A DNA stretch of 6,063 nucleotides from the NCBI GenBank assembly GCA_002333095.1, contig DDBK01000056.1, forward strand, positions 14,521 through 20,583, in the 5' to 3' direction. This document shows positions 1 to 6,015 of this stretch, piece by piece (position 1 is the stretch's first letter; the number at the start of each line of letters is the position of its first letter). The notes beneath the pieces are model-generated. The model was not told the origin of the DNA and ran no database searches. It saw only the letters and a list, made by a program, of their open reading frames with translations. This DNA is from Cellvibrionales bacterium UBA2034 (GTDB lineage: Bacteria > Pseudomonadota > Gammaproteobacteria > Pseudomonadales > UBA7239). The translations under genes were made by a program, and so were the position numbers.

Positions 1-1734
1 GGCACACTGAATATTGTTGATGAACACGGTGTGTATCGTGCCAGCACAGATATATTTGCGGGCGACCATGTCTACAAGGTCGACCAGAAAGTGGTGGACC
101 TGTTGCAGGAAAAAGGTGCACTCGTTCTTGCCATACAATTCACGCACAGCTTCCCGCATTGCTGGCGCACCAAAACGCCATTGATTTTCCGTGCGACGCC
201 ACAGTGGTTTATCAGCATGACCGAGCGCGGTTTGTTACAGCAAGCGCTGGATGCTGTGCAGAAAGTGCAATGGTTTCCGGCGTGGGGACAAGCGCGTATT
301 GAAGCGATGCTTGGGCAGAGCCCGGACTGGTGTATCTCGCGCCAGCGCACCTGGGGCGTGCCGATTGCATTGTTTATCCACCGTGAAACGCAGATGCTGC
401 ATCCACGTACGCAGGAATTGATTGAACAAGTCGCGCAGCGTGTTGAAAAAGAAGGCATGGATGCGTGGTTTGACCTGGATGCCGCAGAATTGCTCGGTGA
501 CGAAGCGGAGCTTTACCAGAAAGTAACCGACACGCTGGACGTGTGGTTTGATTCTGGAGTGACGCATCTCGCGGTGCTGGAGAGGCGCGCAGATTTGCGT
601 TATCCCGCTGATCTGTATCTGGAAGGTTCTGACCAGCATCGCGGCTGGTTCCAGTCATCGCTGAAAGCAGCGCTGGCGATGAATGGCACTGCGCCTTACA
701 AGCAAGTGTTGACGCACGGATTCACGGTCGATGCGGATGGACGCAAGATGTCCAAATCCATTGGCAATGTGGTGTCGCCGCAAAAAGTGGTGAACGAACT
801 GGGCGCGGATATCTTGCGTTTATGGGTAGCGGCCACAGATTTTTCCGGTGAAATGACGGTGTCGGATGAAATCCTCAAGCGTACAGCGGATTCCTATCGC
901 CGCATCCGCAATACCGCGCGCTTTTTGCTCTCAAACCTGAGTGGTTTTGATCCTGCATTGCATGCAGTGCCCGTTGAATCCATGCTGGCACTGGATCGCT
1001 GGGCGATCAAACGCACAGCAGAGCTGCAGAAAGACATTATCGCCGCGTATGAAAACTACCAGTTCCACATTATTTACCAGAAATTGCACAACTTCTGTGC
1101 GGTGGATCTTGGCGGTATCTACCTCGATATCATCAAGGATCGCCAGTACACCATGCAGGCAGATTCATTGGGTCGCCGTTCGTGCCAGACGGCGCTGTAT
1201 CACATCATCGAGGCGATGACGCGTTGGCTGGCGCCTATCCTCAGTTTTACGGCGGAAGAATTGTGGAATGAAATTCCCGGCCAGCATAGTGATACGGTAT
1301 TCACTGCAGAGTGGTATGCATTGCCTGCGGCCGCTGTGAACGAGCAGATCAGTGAGGATGATTGGGCAGATATATTTTCTGTGAAAAAATCCGTTAATGA
1401 AGCTATTGAAGCCAAGCGTTCAGCGGGTGAGATCGGTTCGTCCTTACAGGCAGAAGTAACAATATTTGCTAACGAAAAGATCCAGAAAGTATTGGGTAAG
1501 CTAGGCGATGAATTGCGTTTTGTACTGATTACATCGGCCGCCAGAGTGCAGCCATTAGCCGGCCATGCAGATAGCGCTGCCTTCGGCGTAGAAGTATCAG
1601 CTTCTGCCCATGGAAAGTGTGTGCGCTGCTGGCATTACCGTGAAGATGTTGGCCAACATGCAGATGATCCGGAATTGTGTGGCCGCTGTGTAGATAACGT
1701 AAATGGCAGCGGCGAGCTACGTTATTTTGCATAG
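1..1734 (+). CDS. ileS: Isoleucyl-tRNA synthetase, C-terminal two-thirds (5' end outside window)
   Basis: This class Ia synthetase charges tRNA-Ile with isoleucine in the cytoplasm and edits mischarged valine. The reading frame is open from base 1, so about 360 N-terminal residues, including the HIGH motif, lie upstream; 577 residues are visible against roughly 940 for the E. coli enzyme. What remains runs from the end of the editing (CP1) domain back into the Rossmann core: [39 protein letters not shown] and the catalytic KMSKS loop (bases 745-759). The anticodon-binding helical domain follows ([22 protein letters not shown] region). The C-terminal zinc finger is C-X2-C-X16-C-X2-C (bases 1618-1689), and the protein ends in RYFA as in proteobacterial bacterial-type IleRS. 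lspA starts 25 nt downstream. The stretch around bases 118-144 reads ALVLAIQF where related enzymes usually have ALLHVEK-like sequence; the frame and length are intact. Identification is secure. Confidence 0.98.
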   Translation, partial: GTLNIVDEHGVYRASTDIFAGDHVYKVDQKVVDLLQEKGALVLAIQFTHSFPHCWRTKTPLIFRATPQWFISMTERGLLQQALDAVQKVQWFPAWGQARIEAMLGQSPDWCISRQRTWGVPIALFIHRETQMLHPRTQELIEQVAQRVEKEGMDAWFDLDAAELLGDEAELYQKVTDTLDVWFDSGVTHLAVLERRADLRYPADLYLEGSDQHRGWFQSSLKAALAMNGTAPYKQVLTHGFTVDADGRKMSKSIGNVVSPQKVVNELGADILRLWVAATDFSGEMTVSDEILKRTADSYRRIRNTARFLLSNLSGFDPALHAVPVESMLALDRWAIKRTAELQKDIIAAYENYQFHIIYQKLHNFCAVDLGGIYLDIIKDRQYTMQADSLGRRSCQTALYHIIEAMTRWLAPILSFTAEELWNEIPGQHSDTVFTAEWYALPAAAVNEQISEDDWADIFSVKKSVNEAIEAKRSAGEIGSSLQAEVTIFANEKIQKVLGKLGDELRFVLITSAARVQPLAGHADSAAFGVEVSASAHGKCVRCWHYREDVGQHADDPELCGRCVDNVNGSGELRYFA

Positions 1735-1746
1735 GCCGTTTTGCTT

Positions 1747-1750
1747 GAGG
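1747..1750 (+). promoter_or_regulatory. Shine-Dalgarno site deciding the lspA GTG start
   Basis: GAGG ends 9 nt before the GTG at 1760. The upstream in-frame ATG at 1703 lies inside ileS, has no comparable site and would add 19 residues ([13 protein letters not shown]...) that are unlike LspA N-termini. The GTG is therefore the better start. Confidence 0.75.
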
Positions 1751-1759
1751 ATAAATATA

Positions 1760-2269
1760 GTGAAAATACCGGATATAGAAATAAACAGCCGTAATGCTTA
1801 TTGGTTGTTATTGTCGCTGGCAATTTTCGTGCTGGACCAATGGACAAAGCATGTGGTGGTGGCAGGTTTTGAATACCGCGAGGTGTTGCCGGTGTTCACA
1901 TCGGGTGGTGAATGGGGATTCAACCTGACGCTCGCACATAATTACGGTGCGGCATTCAGTTTTCTGGCAGACCAGTCAGGCTGGCAGCGCTGGTTTTTTG
2001 CTTCGCTCGCGCTGGTGGTGGGAATTGCATTATCAGTCTGGTTGATGCGTTTATCGCCAGCGCAGAAGTGGTTGGCGGCGGCATTGTCTTTATTGGTGGG
2101 TGGCGCGTTCGGCAACTTGTATGACAGGGTGCTGAACGGTTATGTGGTCGATTTTCTGGATGCGTATTACGGCACCTATCACTGGCCTGCGTTCAATGTG
2201 GCTGATTCTGCTATTTGTGTCGGCGCATGTTTATTGTTGATTGAGTCATTCCTGGACAAAAAGCCGTGA
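1760..2269 (+). CDS. lspA: Lipoprotein signal peptidase (signal peptidase II)
   Basis: LspA is an inner-membrane aspartyl protease that cuts the signal peptide from diacylglyceryl-modified prolipoproteins just before the lipidated Cys. The product is 169 residues, the normal family length. Membrane segments are visible at roughly residues 13-28, 60-71, 78-97, 103-118 and 143-164. The family signatures are present: DQWTK (26-30), NxGAAFSFL (61-69), GGAFGNLYDR (114-123), GYVVDFLD (127-134) and FNVADSAI (145-152). Asp122 and Asp149 match the catalytic aspartate pair. It follows ileS by 25 nt and its TGA overlaps the GTG of fkpB (GTGA), which suggests one transcript and coupled translation. The GTG start is chosen for its GAGG site and for the family length. 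It is not functionally tied to the pilins downstream. Confidence 0.96.
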   Translation: MKIPDIEINSRNAYWLLLSLAIFVLDQWTKHVVVAGFEYREVLPVFTSGGEWGFNLTLAHNYGAAFSFLADQSGWQRWFFASLALVVGIALSVWLMRLSPAQKWLAAALSLLVGGAFGNLYDRVLNGYVVDFLDAYYGTYHWPAFNVADSAICVGACLLLIESFLDKKP

Positions 2270-2754
2270 ACCCTGTCGCTGTTGCAGATACTGTTTCAGA
2301 AAAGACCCGCGTCACGCTGTACTTTTCACTGTCATTAACCGATGGCCAGCTGGTTGATTCCAATGTTGGCGGCCAGGCCGCGCAATGCGTGCCGGGCGAT
2401 GGCAATTTGCTGCCTGCGTTTGATGCGTGTCTGCTCGGCTTGCGGGCAGGCGACAAGAAGCGCTATGTGATTCCTGCAGCGGACGCGTTCGGCTTGCGTC
2501 AGGATGCCAATCTCAAGCGCGTACCGCGTAACAAGTTTGCGGATGATATTGAACTCGTACCAGGTCTGGTGGTGTCATTTGCTGCCGCTGAAGGTGGGGA
2601 ATTGCCGGGTGTGGTCCATCGTTTGATGGGGGATATGGTGGAAGTGGATTTCAACCATCCGCTTGCGGGCCGCGACATTGTTTTTGATGTTGAGATAGTG
2701 GACGTAGTTGTGGACGTAGTTGTGGACAAAGAACATGCAAATCAAACTCGCTAA
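2266..2754 (+). CDS. fkpB: FKBP-type peptidyl-prolyl cis-trans isomerase, SlpA/FkpB type
   Basis: This is a small cytoplasmic FKBP fold with an inserted-in-flap chaperone domain, expected to assist protein folding by prolyl isomerisation. Of 162 residues (E. coli FkpB has 149), residues 15-70 form the first FKBP half ([17 protein letters not shown], then [16 protein letters not shown]). Residues 72-122 form the insert (DAFG... [19 protein letters not shown]). Residues 125-146 close the fold with the highly conserved [14 protein letters not shown]. The start is GTG, overlapping the lspA stop by 4 nt; there is little Shine-Dalgarno sequence, so coupled re-initiation is likely. The 3' end overlaps ispH by 20 nt. 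The C-terminal tail is odd: a 12-bp tandem repeat makes [16 protein letters not shown] replaces the usual LLPGFE, and the aromatic that normally follows VDS is absent, so isomerase activity may be weak. The family call is firm. Confidence 0.93.
   Translation: MNPVAVADTVSEKTRVTLYFSLSLTDGQLVDSNVGGQAAQCVPGDGNLLPAFDACLLGLRAGDKKRYVIPAADAFGLRQDANLKRVPRNKFADDIELVPGLVVSFAAAEGGELPGVVHRLMGDMVEVDFNHPLAGRDIVFDVEIVDVVVDVVVDKEHANQTR
2698..2727 (+). repeat. 12-bp tandem repeat, 2.5 copies, at the end of fkpB
   Basis: GTGGACGTAGTT occurs at 2698-2709 and again, identical, at 2710-2721, followed by the half copy GTGGAC at 2722-2727. It encodes [10 protein letters not shown] in the last beta strand and tail of FkpB. 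The unit is a multiple of three, so copy-number change would keep the frame. It ends 7 nt before the ispH ATG and so occupies the place where an ispH ribosome-binding site would sit. Confidence 0.95.
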
Positions 2755-3667
2755 TCCACGCGGTTTTTGCGCTGGTGTTGATCGCGCCATCGAGATTGTC
2801 AGCCGCGCACTGGATGTTTTCGGCGCGCCGATCTACGTGCGGCATGAAGTGGTGCATAACCGCTTTGTGGTGGACGGGCTGCGGAAACGTGGCGCGGTGT
2901 TTGTGGACGAACTGGATGACGTACCAGACAACTGCATCGTGATTTTCAGTGCGCACGGTGTGTCGCGCGCCGTGCAGGATGAAGCGAAACGCCGTGGCCT
3001 GAAAGTATTCGATGCCACATGCCCGCTGGTGACCAAAGTACACATCGAAGTGTTGCGTTATGGACGGGATGCAATTGACTGCATCCTGATCGGCCATGCC
3101 GGGCATCCGGAAGTGGAAGGCACCATGGGGCAATACGACAGCAGCCACGGCGGCATCATCCATCTGGTGGAAAGCGAAGAGGATGTGGCTGCACTGGCAG
3201 TCCGTGATCCGCAAAAAGTTGCCTTTGTGACGCAAACCACCCTCTCGATGGATGACACCCGCAAGGTCATTGATGCCCTGAGGGCGCGCTTCCCCGAGAT
3301 TCGCGGGCCGCGGACAGATGATATCTGTTATGCCACCCAGAACCGGCAGGATGCCGTCAAGCAGCTGGCGCTGGAATGCGATCTGGTGCTGGTTGTAGGA
3401 TCGCCCAACAGCTCCAACTCCAACCGCCTGTGTGAGCTGGCCGAGCGCATTGGCACAGAAAGCTACCTGATCGACGCGGCGGATGACATCAATCCGGCCT
3501 GGCTGGCAGGCAAGGCGTCTATCGGGATTACAGCGGGTGCCTCCGCGCCGGAGAACCTTGTCATGGATGTTGTGAAACGTTTGCAGCAACTGGGTGCCGA
3601 GCCGCCACAGGAGTTGGAAGGCACCGTGGAAACCGTGCATTTTTCCATGCCAAAAGAGTTGCGCTAG
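2735..3667 (+). CDS. ispH: 4-hydroxy-3-methylbut-2-enyl diphosphate reductase
   Basis: IspH (LytB) is the cytoplasmic iron-sulfur enzyme that reduces HMBPP to IPP and DMAPP, the last step of the MEP pathway. The product is 310 residues, close to the roughly 315 of E. coli. The three cluster-binding cysteines are Cys12 (NPRGFCAGV), Cys96 (DATCPLV) and Cys198 (DDICYAT). Substrate-pocket residues are also visible: His42, His74 (SAHGVS), His124 with Glu126 (GHPEVEGT), Thr168, the SxN group near 226-228 ([11 protein letters not shown]) and Ser270 (TAGASAPE). The ATG at 2735 is chosen because [14 protein letters not shown] aligns Cys12 with the family; an in-frame TTG at 2720 lies inside the fkpB repeat. 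It overlaps fkpB by 20 nt and has only a purine-rich AAAGA before the start, so coupling to fkpB is likely. It appears complete and functional. Confidence 0.98.
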   Translation: MQIKLANPRGFCAGVDRAIEIVSRALDVFGAPIYVRHEVVHNRFVVDGLRKRGAVFVDELDDVPDNCIVIFSAHGVSRAVQDEAKRRGLKVFDATCPLVTKVHIEVLRYGRDAIDCILIGHAGHPEVEGTMGQYDSSHGGIIHLVESEEDVAALAVRDPQKVAFVTQTTLSMDDTRKVIDALRARFPEIRGPRTDDICYATQNRQDAVKQLALECDLVLVVGSPNSSNSNRLCELAERIGTESYLIDAADDINPAWLAGKASIGITAGASAPENLVMDVVKRLQQLGAEPPQELEGTVETVHFSMPKELR

Positions 3668-3683
3668 CGCATCGCGGCGCAAC
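3658..3683 (+). terminator. Possible hairpin spanning the ispH stop codon
   Basis: GTTGCGC (3658-3664) and GCGCAAC (3677-3683) form a perfect 7-bp inverted repeat with a 12-nt loop. The overlapping GCGCTAGCGC (3661-3670) is itself a perfect palindrome and would compete with it. No T-run follows, so it does not look like a standard intrinsic terminator; read-through into the pilin genes, or a role in mRNA stability, is equally possible. Confidence 0.3.
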
Positions 3684-3743
3684 GCCGGACAAGGAAAATG
3701 TGAACTGGATCAATACCCTGCGCCGCTGAGGGGGGTGCTATCG

Positions 3744-3752
3744 CCGTTTGTC
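3744..3752 (+). promoter_or_regulatory. AlgR-like binding site candidate
   Basis: CCGTTTGTC matches 8 of 9 positions of the AlgR box CCGTTCGTC known from Pseudomonas aeruginosa, where AlgR activates the fimU-pilVWXY1Y2E operon. It lies 66 nt upstream of the fimT start and just upstream of the best promoter-like sequence. This is a single motif match and a regulator is not shown; the functional reading is inference. Confidence 0.35.
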
Positions 3753-3761
3753 TGGTACGGA

Positions 3762-3790
3762 TTGCGATGGCACTTGGCCGCAGCTAACGT
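3762..3790 (+). promoter_or_regulatory. Weak sigma70-like promoter candidate for the pilin operon
   Basis: TTGCGA (3762-3767) and TAACGT (3785-3790) are separated by 17 nt, with 4/6 and 3/6 matches to the -35 and -10 consensus. A start near 3797 would leave a leader of about 20 nt before fimT. The match is poor on its own and is consistent at most with an activator-dependent promoter. Confidence 0.25.
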
Positions 3791-3807
3791 CAACACTAAG
3801 CAAAACC

Positions 3808-3811
3808 GGAG
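3808..3811 (+). promoter_or_regulatory. Shine-Dalgarno site supporting the fimT GTG start
   Basis: GGAG lies 7 nt before GTG 3819, the best-placed ribosome-binding site in the region. The in-frame ATG codons at 3855 and 3873 have weaker sites: none close for 3855, and an AGGG (3859-3862) 10 nt before 3873. Confidence 0.65.
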
Positions 3812-3818
3812 ATTTTCA

Positions 3819-4394
3819 GTGGACACGCTCCCGAAACGGAATACAGCTCGCACCATGCAGGGTTTTACCAACATGCAGGGTTTGACCACCACGCAAGGTT
3901 TCACCATACCGGAGTTGATGGTGGTGGTAGCCATCATGGCCATTCTCCTGTCACTGGCGGTACCTGCGTTCAATAACACGATACGCGACAACCGGGTGTT
4001 GGCATCGTCCAACGAACTGGTCACTGCCGTGGCGATGGCGCGTTCCGAAGCGGTAAAACGCGCCAGGATGGCAGCGGTATGCCCCTCGGCGGACGGCGCT
4101 TCCTGCGGTGCAGACTGGTCTACCGGTTTTATCGTATATGTGGAGAAAGATACCGTGGTCGCTGGTGGCGCCCCCGATGTCGACATCGTGCTGAAAGTGA
4201 ACGGGGAAATGAATGCCACAGTGGGCACCCAGACAGCCGGCGCGAACAACTGGATACGGTTTTCTTCGCGCGGTATAGCGGAAGAATTGGTGACGCTGGA
4301 AATCAAACCAGAAACGTGTGAGAGCGGCAATTCATTCCAGGAGCTGACCATCAGCCTCGTCGGACGTGCCTCTTTTACCAAAAAAACGTGTTGA
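3819..4394 (+). CDS. fimT: GspH/FimT-family minor pilin (FimT/FimU-like)
   Basis: This is a type IV minor pilin, expected to be cut and methylated by the prepilin peptidase PilD and to join the pilus-priming complex at the inner membrane or tip. Of 191 residues, the cleavage site is Gly27-Phe28 (TQG|FTIPEL) with the required Glu at mature +5 (Glu32). A hydrophobic helix follows at 33-50, then NELVTAVAMARSEAVKR, the usual start of the GspH domain. The C-terminal domain has SCGADWSTGF (95-104) and ISLVGRASF, also GspH features. Four cysteines (88, 96, 167, 191) could form two disulfides. The 27-residue leader is long and holds three copies of a QGFT-like hexapeptide. The GTG start is chosen for its GGAG site; initiation at ATG 3873 would give a more ordinary 9-residue leader. 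Position just before pilV matches FimU of Pseudomonas, so the fimT/fimU name is uncertain. The gap to pilV is 11 nt. Confidence 0.9.
   Translation: MDTLPKRNTARTMQGFTNMQGLTTTQGFTIPELMVVVAIMAILLSLAVPAFNNTIRDNRVLASSNELVTAVAMARSEAVKRARMAAVCPSADGASCGADWSTGFIVYVEKDTVVAGGAPDVDIVLKVNGEMNATVGTQTAGANNWIRFSSRGIAEELVTLEIKPETCESGNSFQELTISLVGRASFTKKTC
3855..3908 (+). repeat. Three imperfect 18-bp tandem repeats in the fimT leader
   Basis: Units are 3855-3872, 3873-3890 and 3891-3908. Units 1 and 2 differ at 2 of 18 bases, and units 2 and 3 at 5 of 18. They encode MQGFTN, MQGLTT and TQGFTI. Only the third is followed by Glu at +5 and a hydrophobic helix, so it is the working cleavage site; the first two have Gln at that position. 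Confidence 0.93.
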
Positions 4395-4398
4395 GGAG
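4393..4398 (+). promoter_or_regulatory. Shine-Dalgarno site deciding the pilV ATG start
   Basis: GAGGAG lies 7 nt before ATG 4406 and overlaps the fimT stop codon. An in-frame GTG at 4388 would start before this site and inside fimT, so it is not favoured. Confidence 0.8.
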
Positions 4399-4405
4399 TG
4401 GAGTC

Positions 4406-4885
4406 ATGACACGAGTCGCGTCTTTCAAGCAGTCAGGTTTCATACGCCGCGCAGTAGCGCCGGGCAAAACGCAGCGCGGTGTGGCGTTGCTCGAAGTACT
4501 GATTGCCTTCTTTGTACTCTCTATCGGTTTGCTGGGTCTGGCGGGCATGCAGATCAAGGCATTGCAGTTTAACCAGGCCTCTTTCCAGCGGTCGCAAGCC
4601 ATGATTTCGGCGTATGACATGCTGGACCGTATGCGCCTGAATCAGTCAGAAGCCACAGGCGGCAACTACGACATGGCATGGGGCAACTCATCATCAGGTT
4701 CAGGGGTGGTGGGCGATGATCTGTCGCAATGGCTGGACACAATAAGCAGTAACTTCCCGGACGGTCAGGGATCTATCGAGTGCGACGCGAACGACATCTG
4801 CACAGTGGGTGTTCGCTGGCGTGACCGTTTTGGAGCCAACCCAGGTACCGACTGGGAATCCCTGGCTATCTCCAGTCAGTTGTGA
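4406..4885 (+). CDS. pilV: Type IV pilus minor pilin PilV
   Basis: PilV is one of the minor pilins (with FimU, PilW, PilX and PilE) that prime type IV pilus assembly and support the adhesin PilY1 at the tip. The product is 159 residues. Cleavage is predicted at Gly25-Val26 (QRG|VALLEVL) with Glu30 at mature +5. The long hydrophobic helix (26-47) has the family pattern LIAFFVLSIGLLGLAGMQ. It is followed by the conserved amphipathic stretch with SQAMISAYDMLDRMRLN (residues 63-79), typical of PilV. Cys126 and Cys132 may form a small disulfide loop near the C-terminal strand CTVGVRWRDR, also typical. The leader is basic and long (25 residues). The gene begins 11 nt after fimT, and 10 nt separate its stop from pilW, fitting one operon. 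The N-terminal helix and the gene order make the call firm. Confidence 0.92.
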   Translation: MTRVASFKQSGFIRRAVAPGKTQRGVALLEVLIAFFVLSIGLLGLAGMQIKALQFNQASFQRSQAMISAYDMLDRMRLNQSEATGGNYDMAWGNSSSGSGVVGDDLSQWLDTISSNFPDGQGSIECDANDICTVGVRWRDRFGANPGTDWESLAISSQL

Positions 4886-4888
4886 GGA
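4884..4888 (+). promoter_or_regulatory. Shine-Dalgarno site deciding the pilW ATG start
   Basis: GAGGA overlaps the pilV TGA and sits 7 nt before ATG 4896. The open frame extends upstream inside pilV, but no start there has a comparable site. A second in-frame ATG at 4914 has no clear site of its own. Confidence 0.75.
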
Positions 4889-4895
4889 AGAGAAT

Positions 4896-5996
4896 ATGAA
4901 TGTTTCCCGACACATGAATTCCTCACGCAACAGCGCAGTGCGCATTCCTTCACCAGTAGTGCGCATTCCTTCACCGCGGGCGGCTCAGCAGGGTTTGTCG
5001 CTGGTCGAATTGATGGTGGCGATTGCGCTAGGGCTGTTCCTCAGCTGGGGTGCCATCCAGGCGTTCCTGTCGGGCAAGCAGACGTACTCAACCCAGCAAG
5101 CACTCTCGCGCATTCAGGAAAACGCCCGTCTGGTCCAGGAGTTCCTTGGTTTTGATATCCGCAGCGCTGGCACCTATGGCTGTGTGTCCAGCGAATATGT
5201 GTCCAGTGGCCCGGCCAGCAACCTGGTGCCGGACAGTGACAAGGAAGAGTTCAATTTTGGTAACAGTGTGTTCGCCACGAACAAAGTGTCTGGCGATCCA
5301 TCCGGCGATATGGATCTGTTGACACCGCTCGATCCAGCACCCGTAGCTGGCACCGATATCCTGGTGGTCCACACAGGCACAAACCTCGGGCTTGAAGTGG
5401 CGGCGCTGCCTCTTCCTACTACTACCCAGGTGAGGACAAACAATCTGGGTCTGGTGGCTACCGATATCCTGTCCATCAGCGATTGCACCAAGAACATTAT
5501 TTTTATTCCGACCAGTATTTCTGTGGCTGGCACAGTTGCCACGATTAACTACGCTTTCCCTTACGCACCTGTGGTGGGCTCCAGCATCATGCGGCTGAAT
5601 ACGTCCATCTATTACATTGGTGAAAATGCAGCCGGCCGGCCGGGTTTGTACCGCAGGACACTCGAGGGCACTTCAGAAGAATTGTTGCAAGGCGTGGAAG
5701 ATATGCAGCTGGAGTTTGCACTGGATGACGTAGGCAATGACGGGCAGGTGGATGAATACAAGACTGCCGATCTGGTAACGGCGGCGCAATGGGAAGCCTG
5801 GGCCGCTGGCGGAAAATTTGATGCCACTGCGCAGAATGTCACCGCGGTGCGCTATTCATTGTTGCTGAGTAGTGATCAGGAAATACTGGAAGCGCCGCAA
5901 GATTACACCTACAACGGCAATGCAGAAACTGCGCCGGATCGCCGTATGTACCAGGTAGTCAATGGCACGACGGGCATCCGCAGCCGTATGAATTGA
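4896..5996 (+). CDS. pilW: Type IV pilus minor pilin PilW
   Basis: PilW is the large minor pilin that bridges the FimU/PilV/PilX/PilE priming complex and PilY1 in pilus assembly. The product is 366 residues, within the usual range. Cleavage is predicted at Gly33-Leu34 (QQG|LSLVELMVAI) with Glu38 at mature +5, then a hydrophobic helix to about residue 58. Family landmarks follow: ENARLVQEFLGFDIRSAGTYGC (75-96), LYRRTLEGTSEELLQGVEDMQLEF (251-274), VRYSLLLSS (318-326) and the C-terminal DRRMYQVVNGTTGIRSR. Cys96 and Cys197 could pair. An acidic stretch at 277-288 (DDVGNDGQVDEY) resembles a loose calcium-binding loop. The 33-residue leader is unusually long and includes a duplicated VRIPSP. The gap to the next gene is 19 nt. 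The stop and frame are intact. Confidence 0.93.
   Translation: MNVSRHMNSSRNSAVRIPSPVVRIPSPRAAQQGLSLVELMVAIALGLFLSWGAIQAFLSGKQTYSTQQALSRIQENARLVQEFLGFDIRSAGTYGCVSSEYVSSGPASNLVPDSDKEEFNFGNSVFATNKVSGDPSGDMDLLTPLDPAPVAGTDILVVHTGTNLGLEVAALPLPTTTQVRTNNLGLVATDILSISDCTKNIIFIPTSISVAGTVATINYAFPYAPVVGSSIMRLNTSIYYIGENAAGRPGLYRRTLEGTSEELLQGVEDMQLEFALDDVGNDGQVDEYKTADLVTAAQWEAWAAGGKFDATAQNVTAVRYSLLLSSDQEILEAPQDYTYNGNAETAPDRRMYQVVNGTTGIRSRMN
4937..4975 (+). repeat. 21-bp direct repeat in the pilW leader
   Basis: AGTGCGCATTCCTTCACC occurs at 4937-4954 and identically at 4958-4975, a period of 21 bp. It encodes VRIPSP-V-VRIPSP, all upstream of the prepilin cleavage site, so it would be removed from the mature pilin. 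The period keeps the reading frame. Confidence 0.95.
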
Positions 5997-6015
5997 TTCA
6001 AGAGGATTGTTGTCT

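Noticed and set aside
1703..1759. ATG start for lspA inside ileS
   Set aside because: It lacks a good ribosome-binding site and adds residues not seen in LspA; GTG 1760 gives the normal length.
2651..3682. 343-residue open frame on the minus strand
   Set aside because: It is antisense to ispH across its full length, has no recognisable domain, and ispH carries every expected catalytic residue. It is a codon-bias shadow.
3658..3683. Strong intrinsic terminator after ispH
   Set aside because: The hairpin has only 7 bp, a 12-nt loop and no T-run, so it is kept only as a low-confidence structure.
3768..3782. Sigma54-like promoter (TGGCAC...GC) before fimT
   Set aside because: The GG and GC elements are 9 nt apart instead of the required 10, and the TTGC part is missing.
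3594..3818. Longer fimT starting at ATG 3594 inside ispH
   Set aside because: It would add 75 residues with no pilin-like character and a 73-nt overlap with ispH; GTG 3819 has a well-placed GGAG.
3710..4381. 223-residue open frame on the minus strand
   Set aside because: It mirrors fimT; its repeated VVKPCM-like segments are only the complement of the leader repeats.
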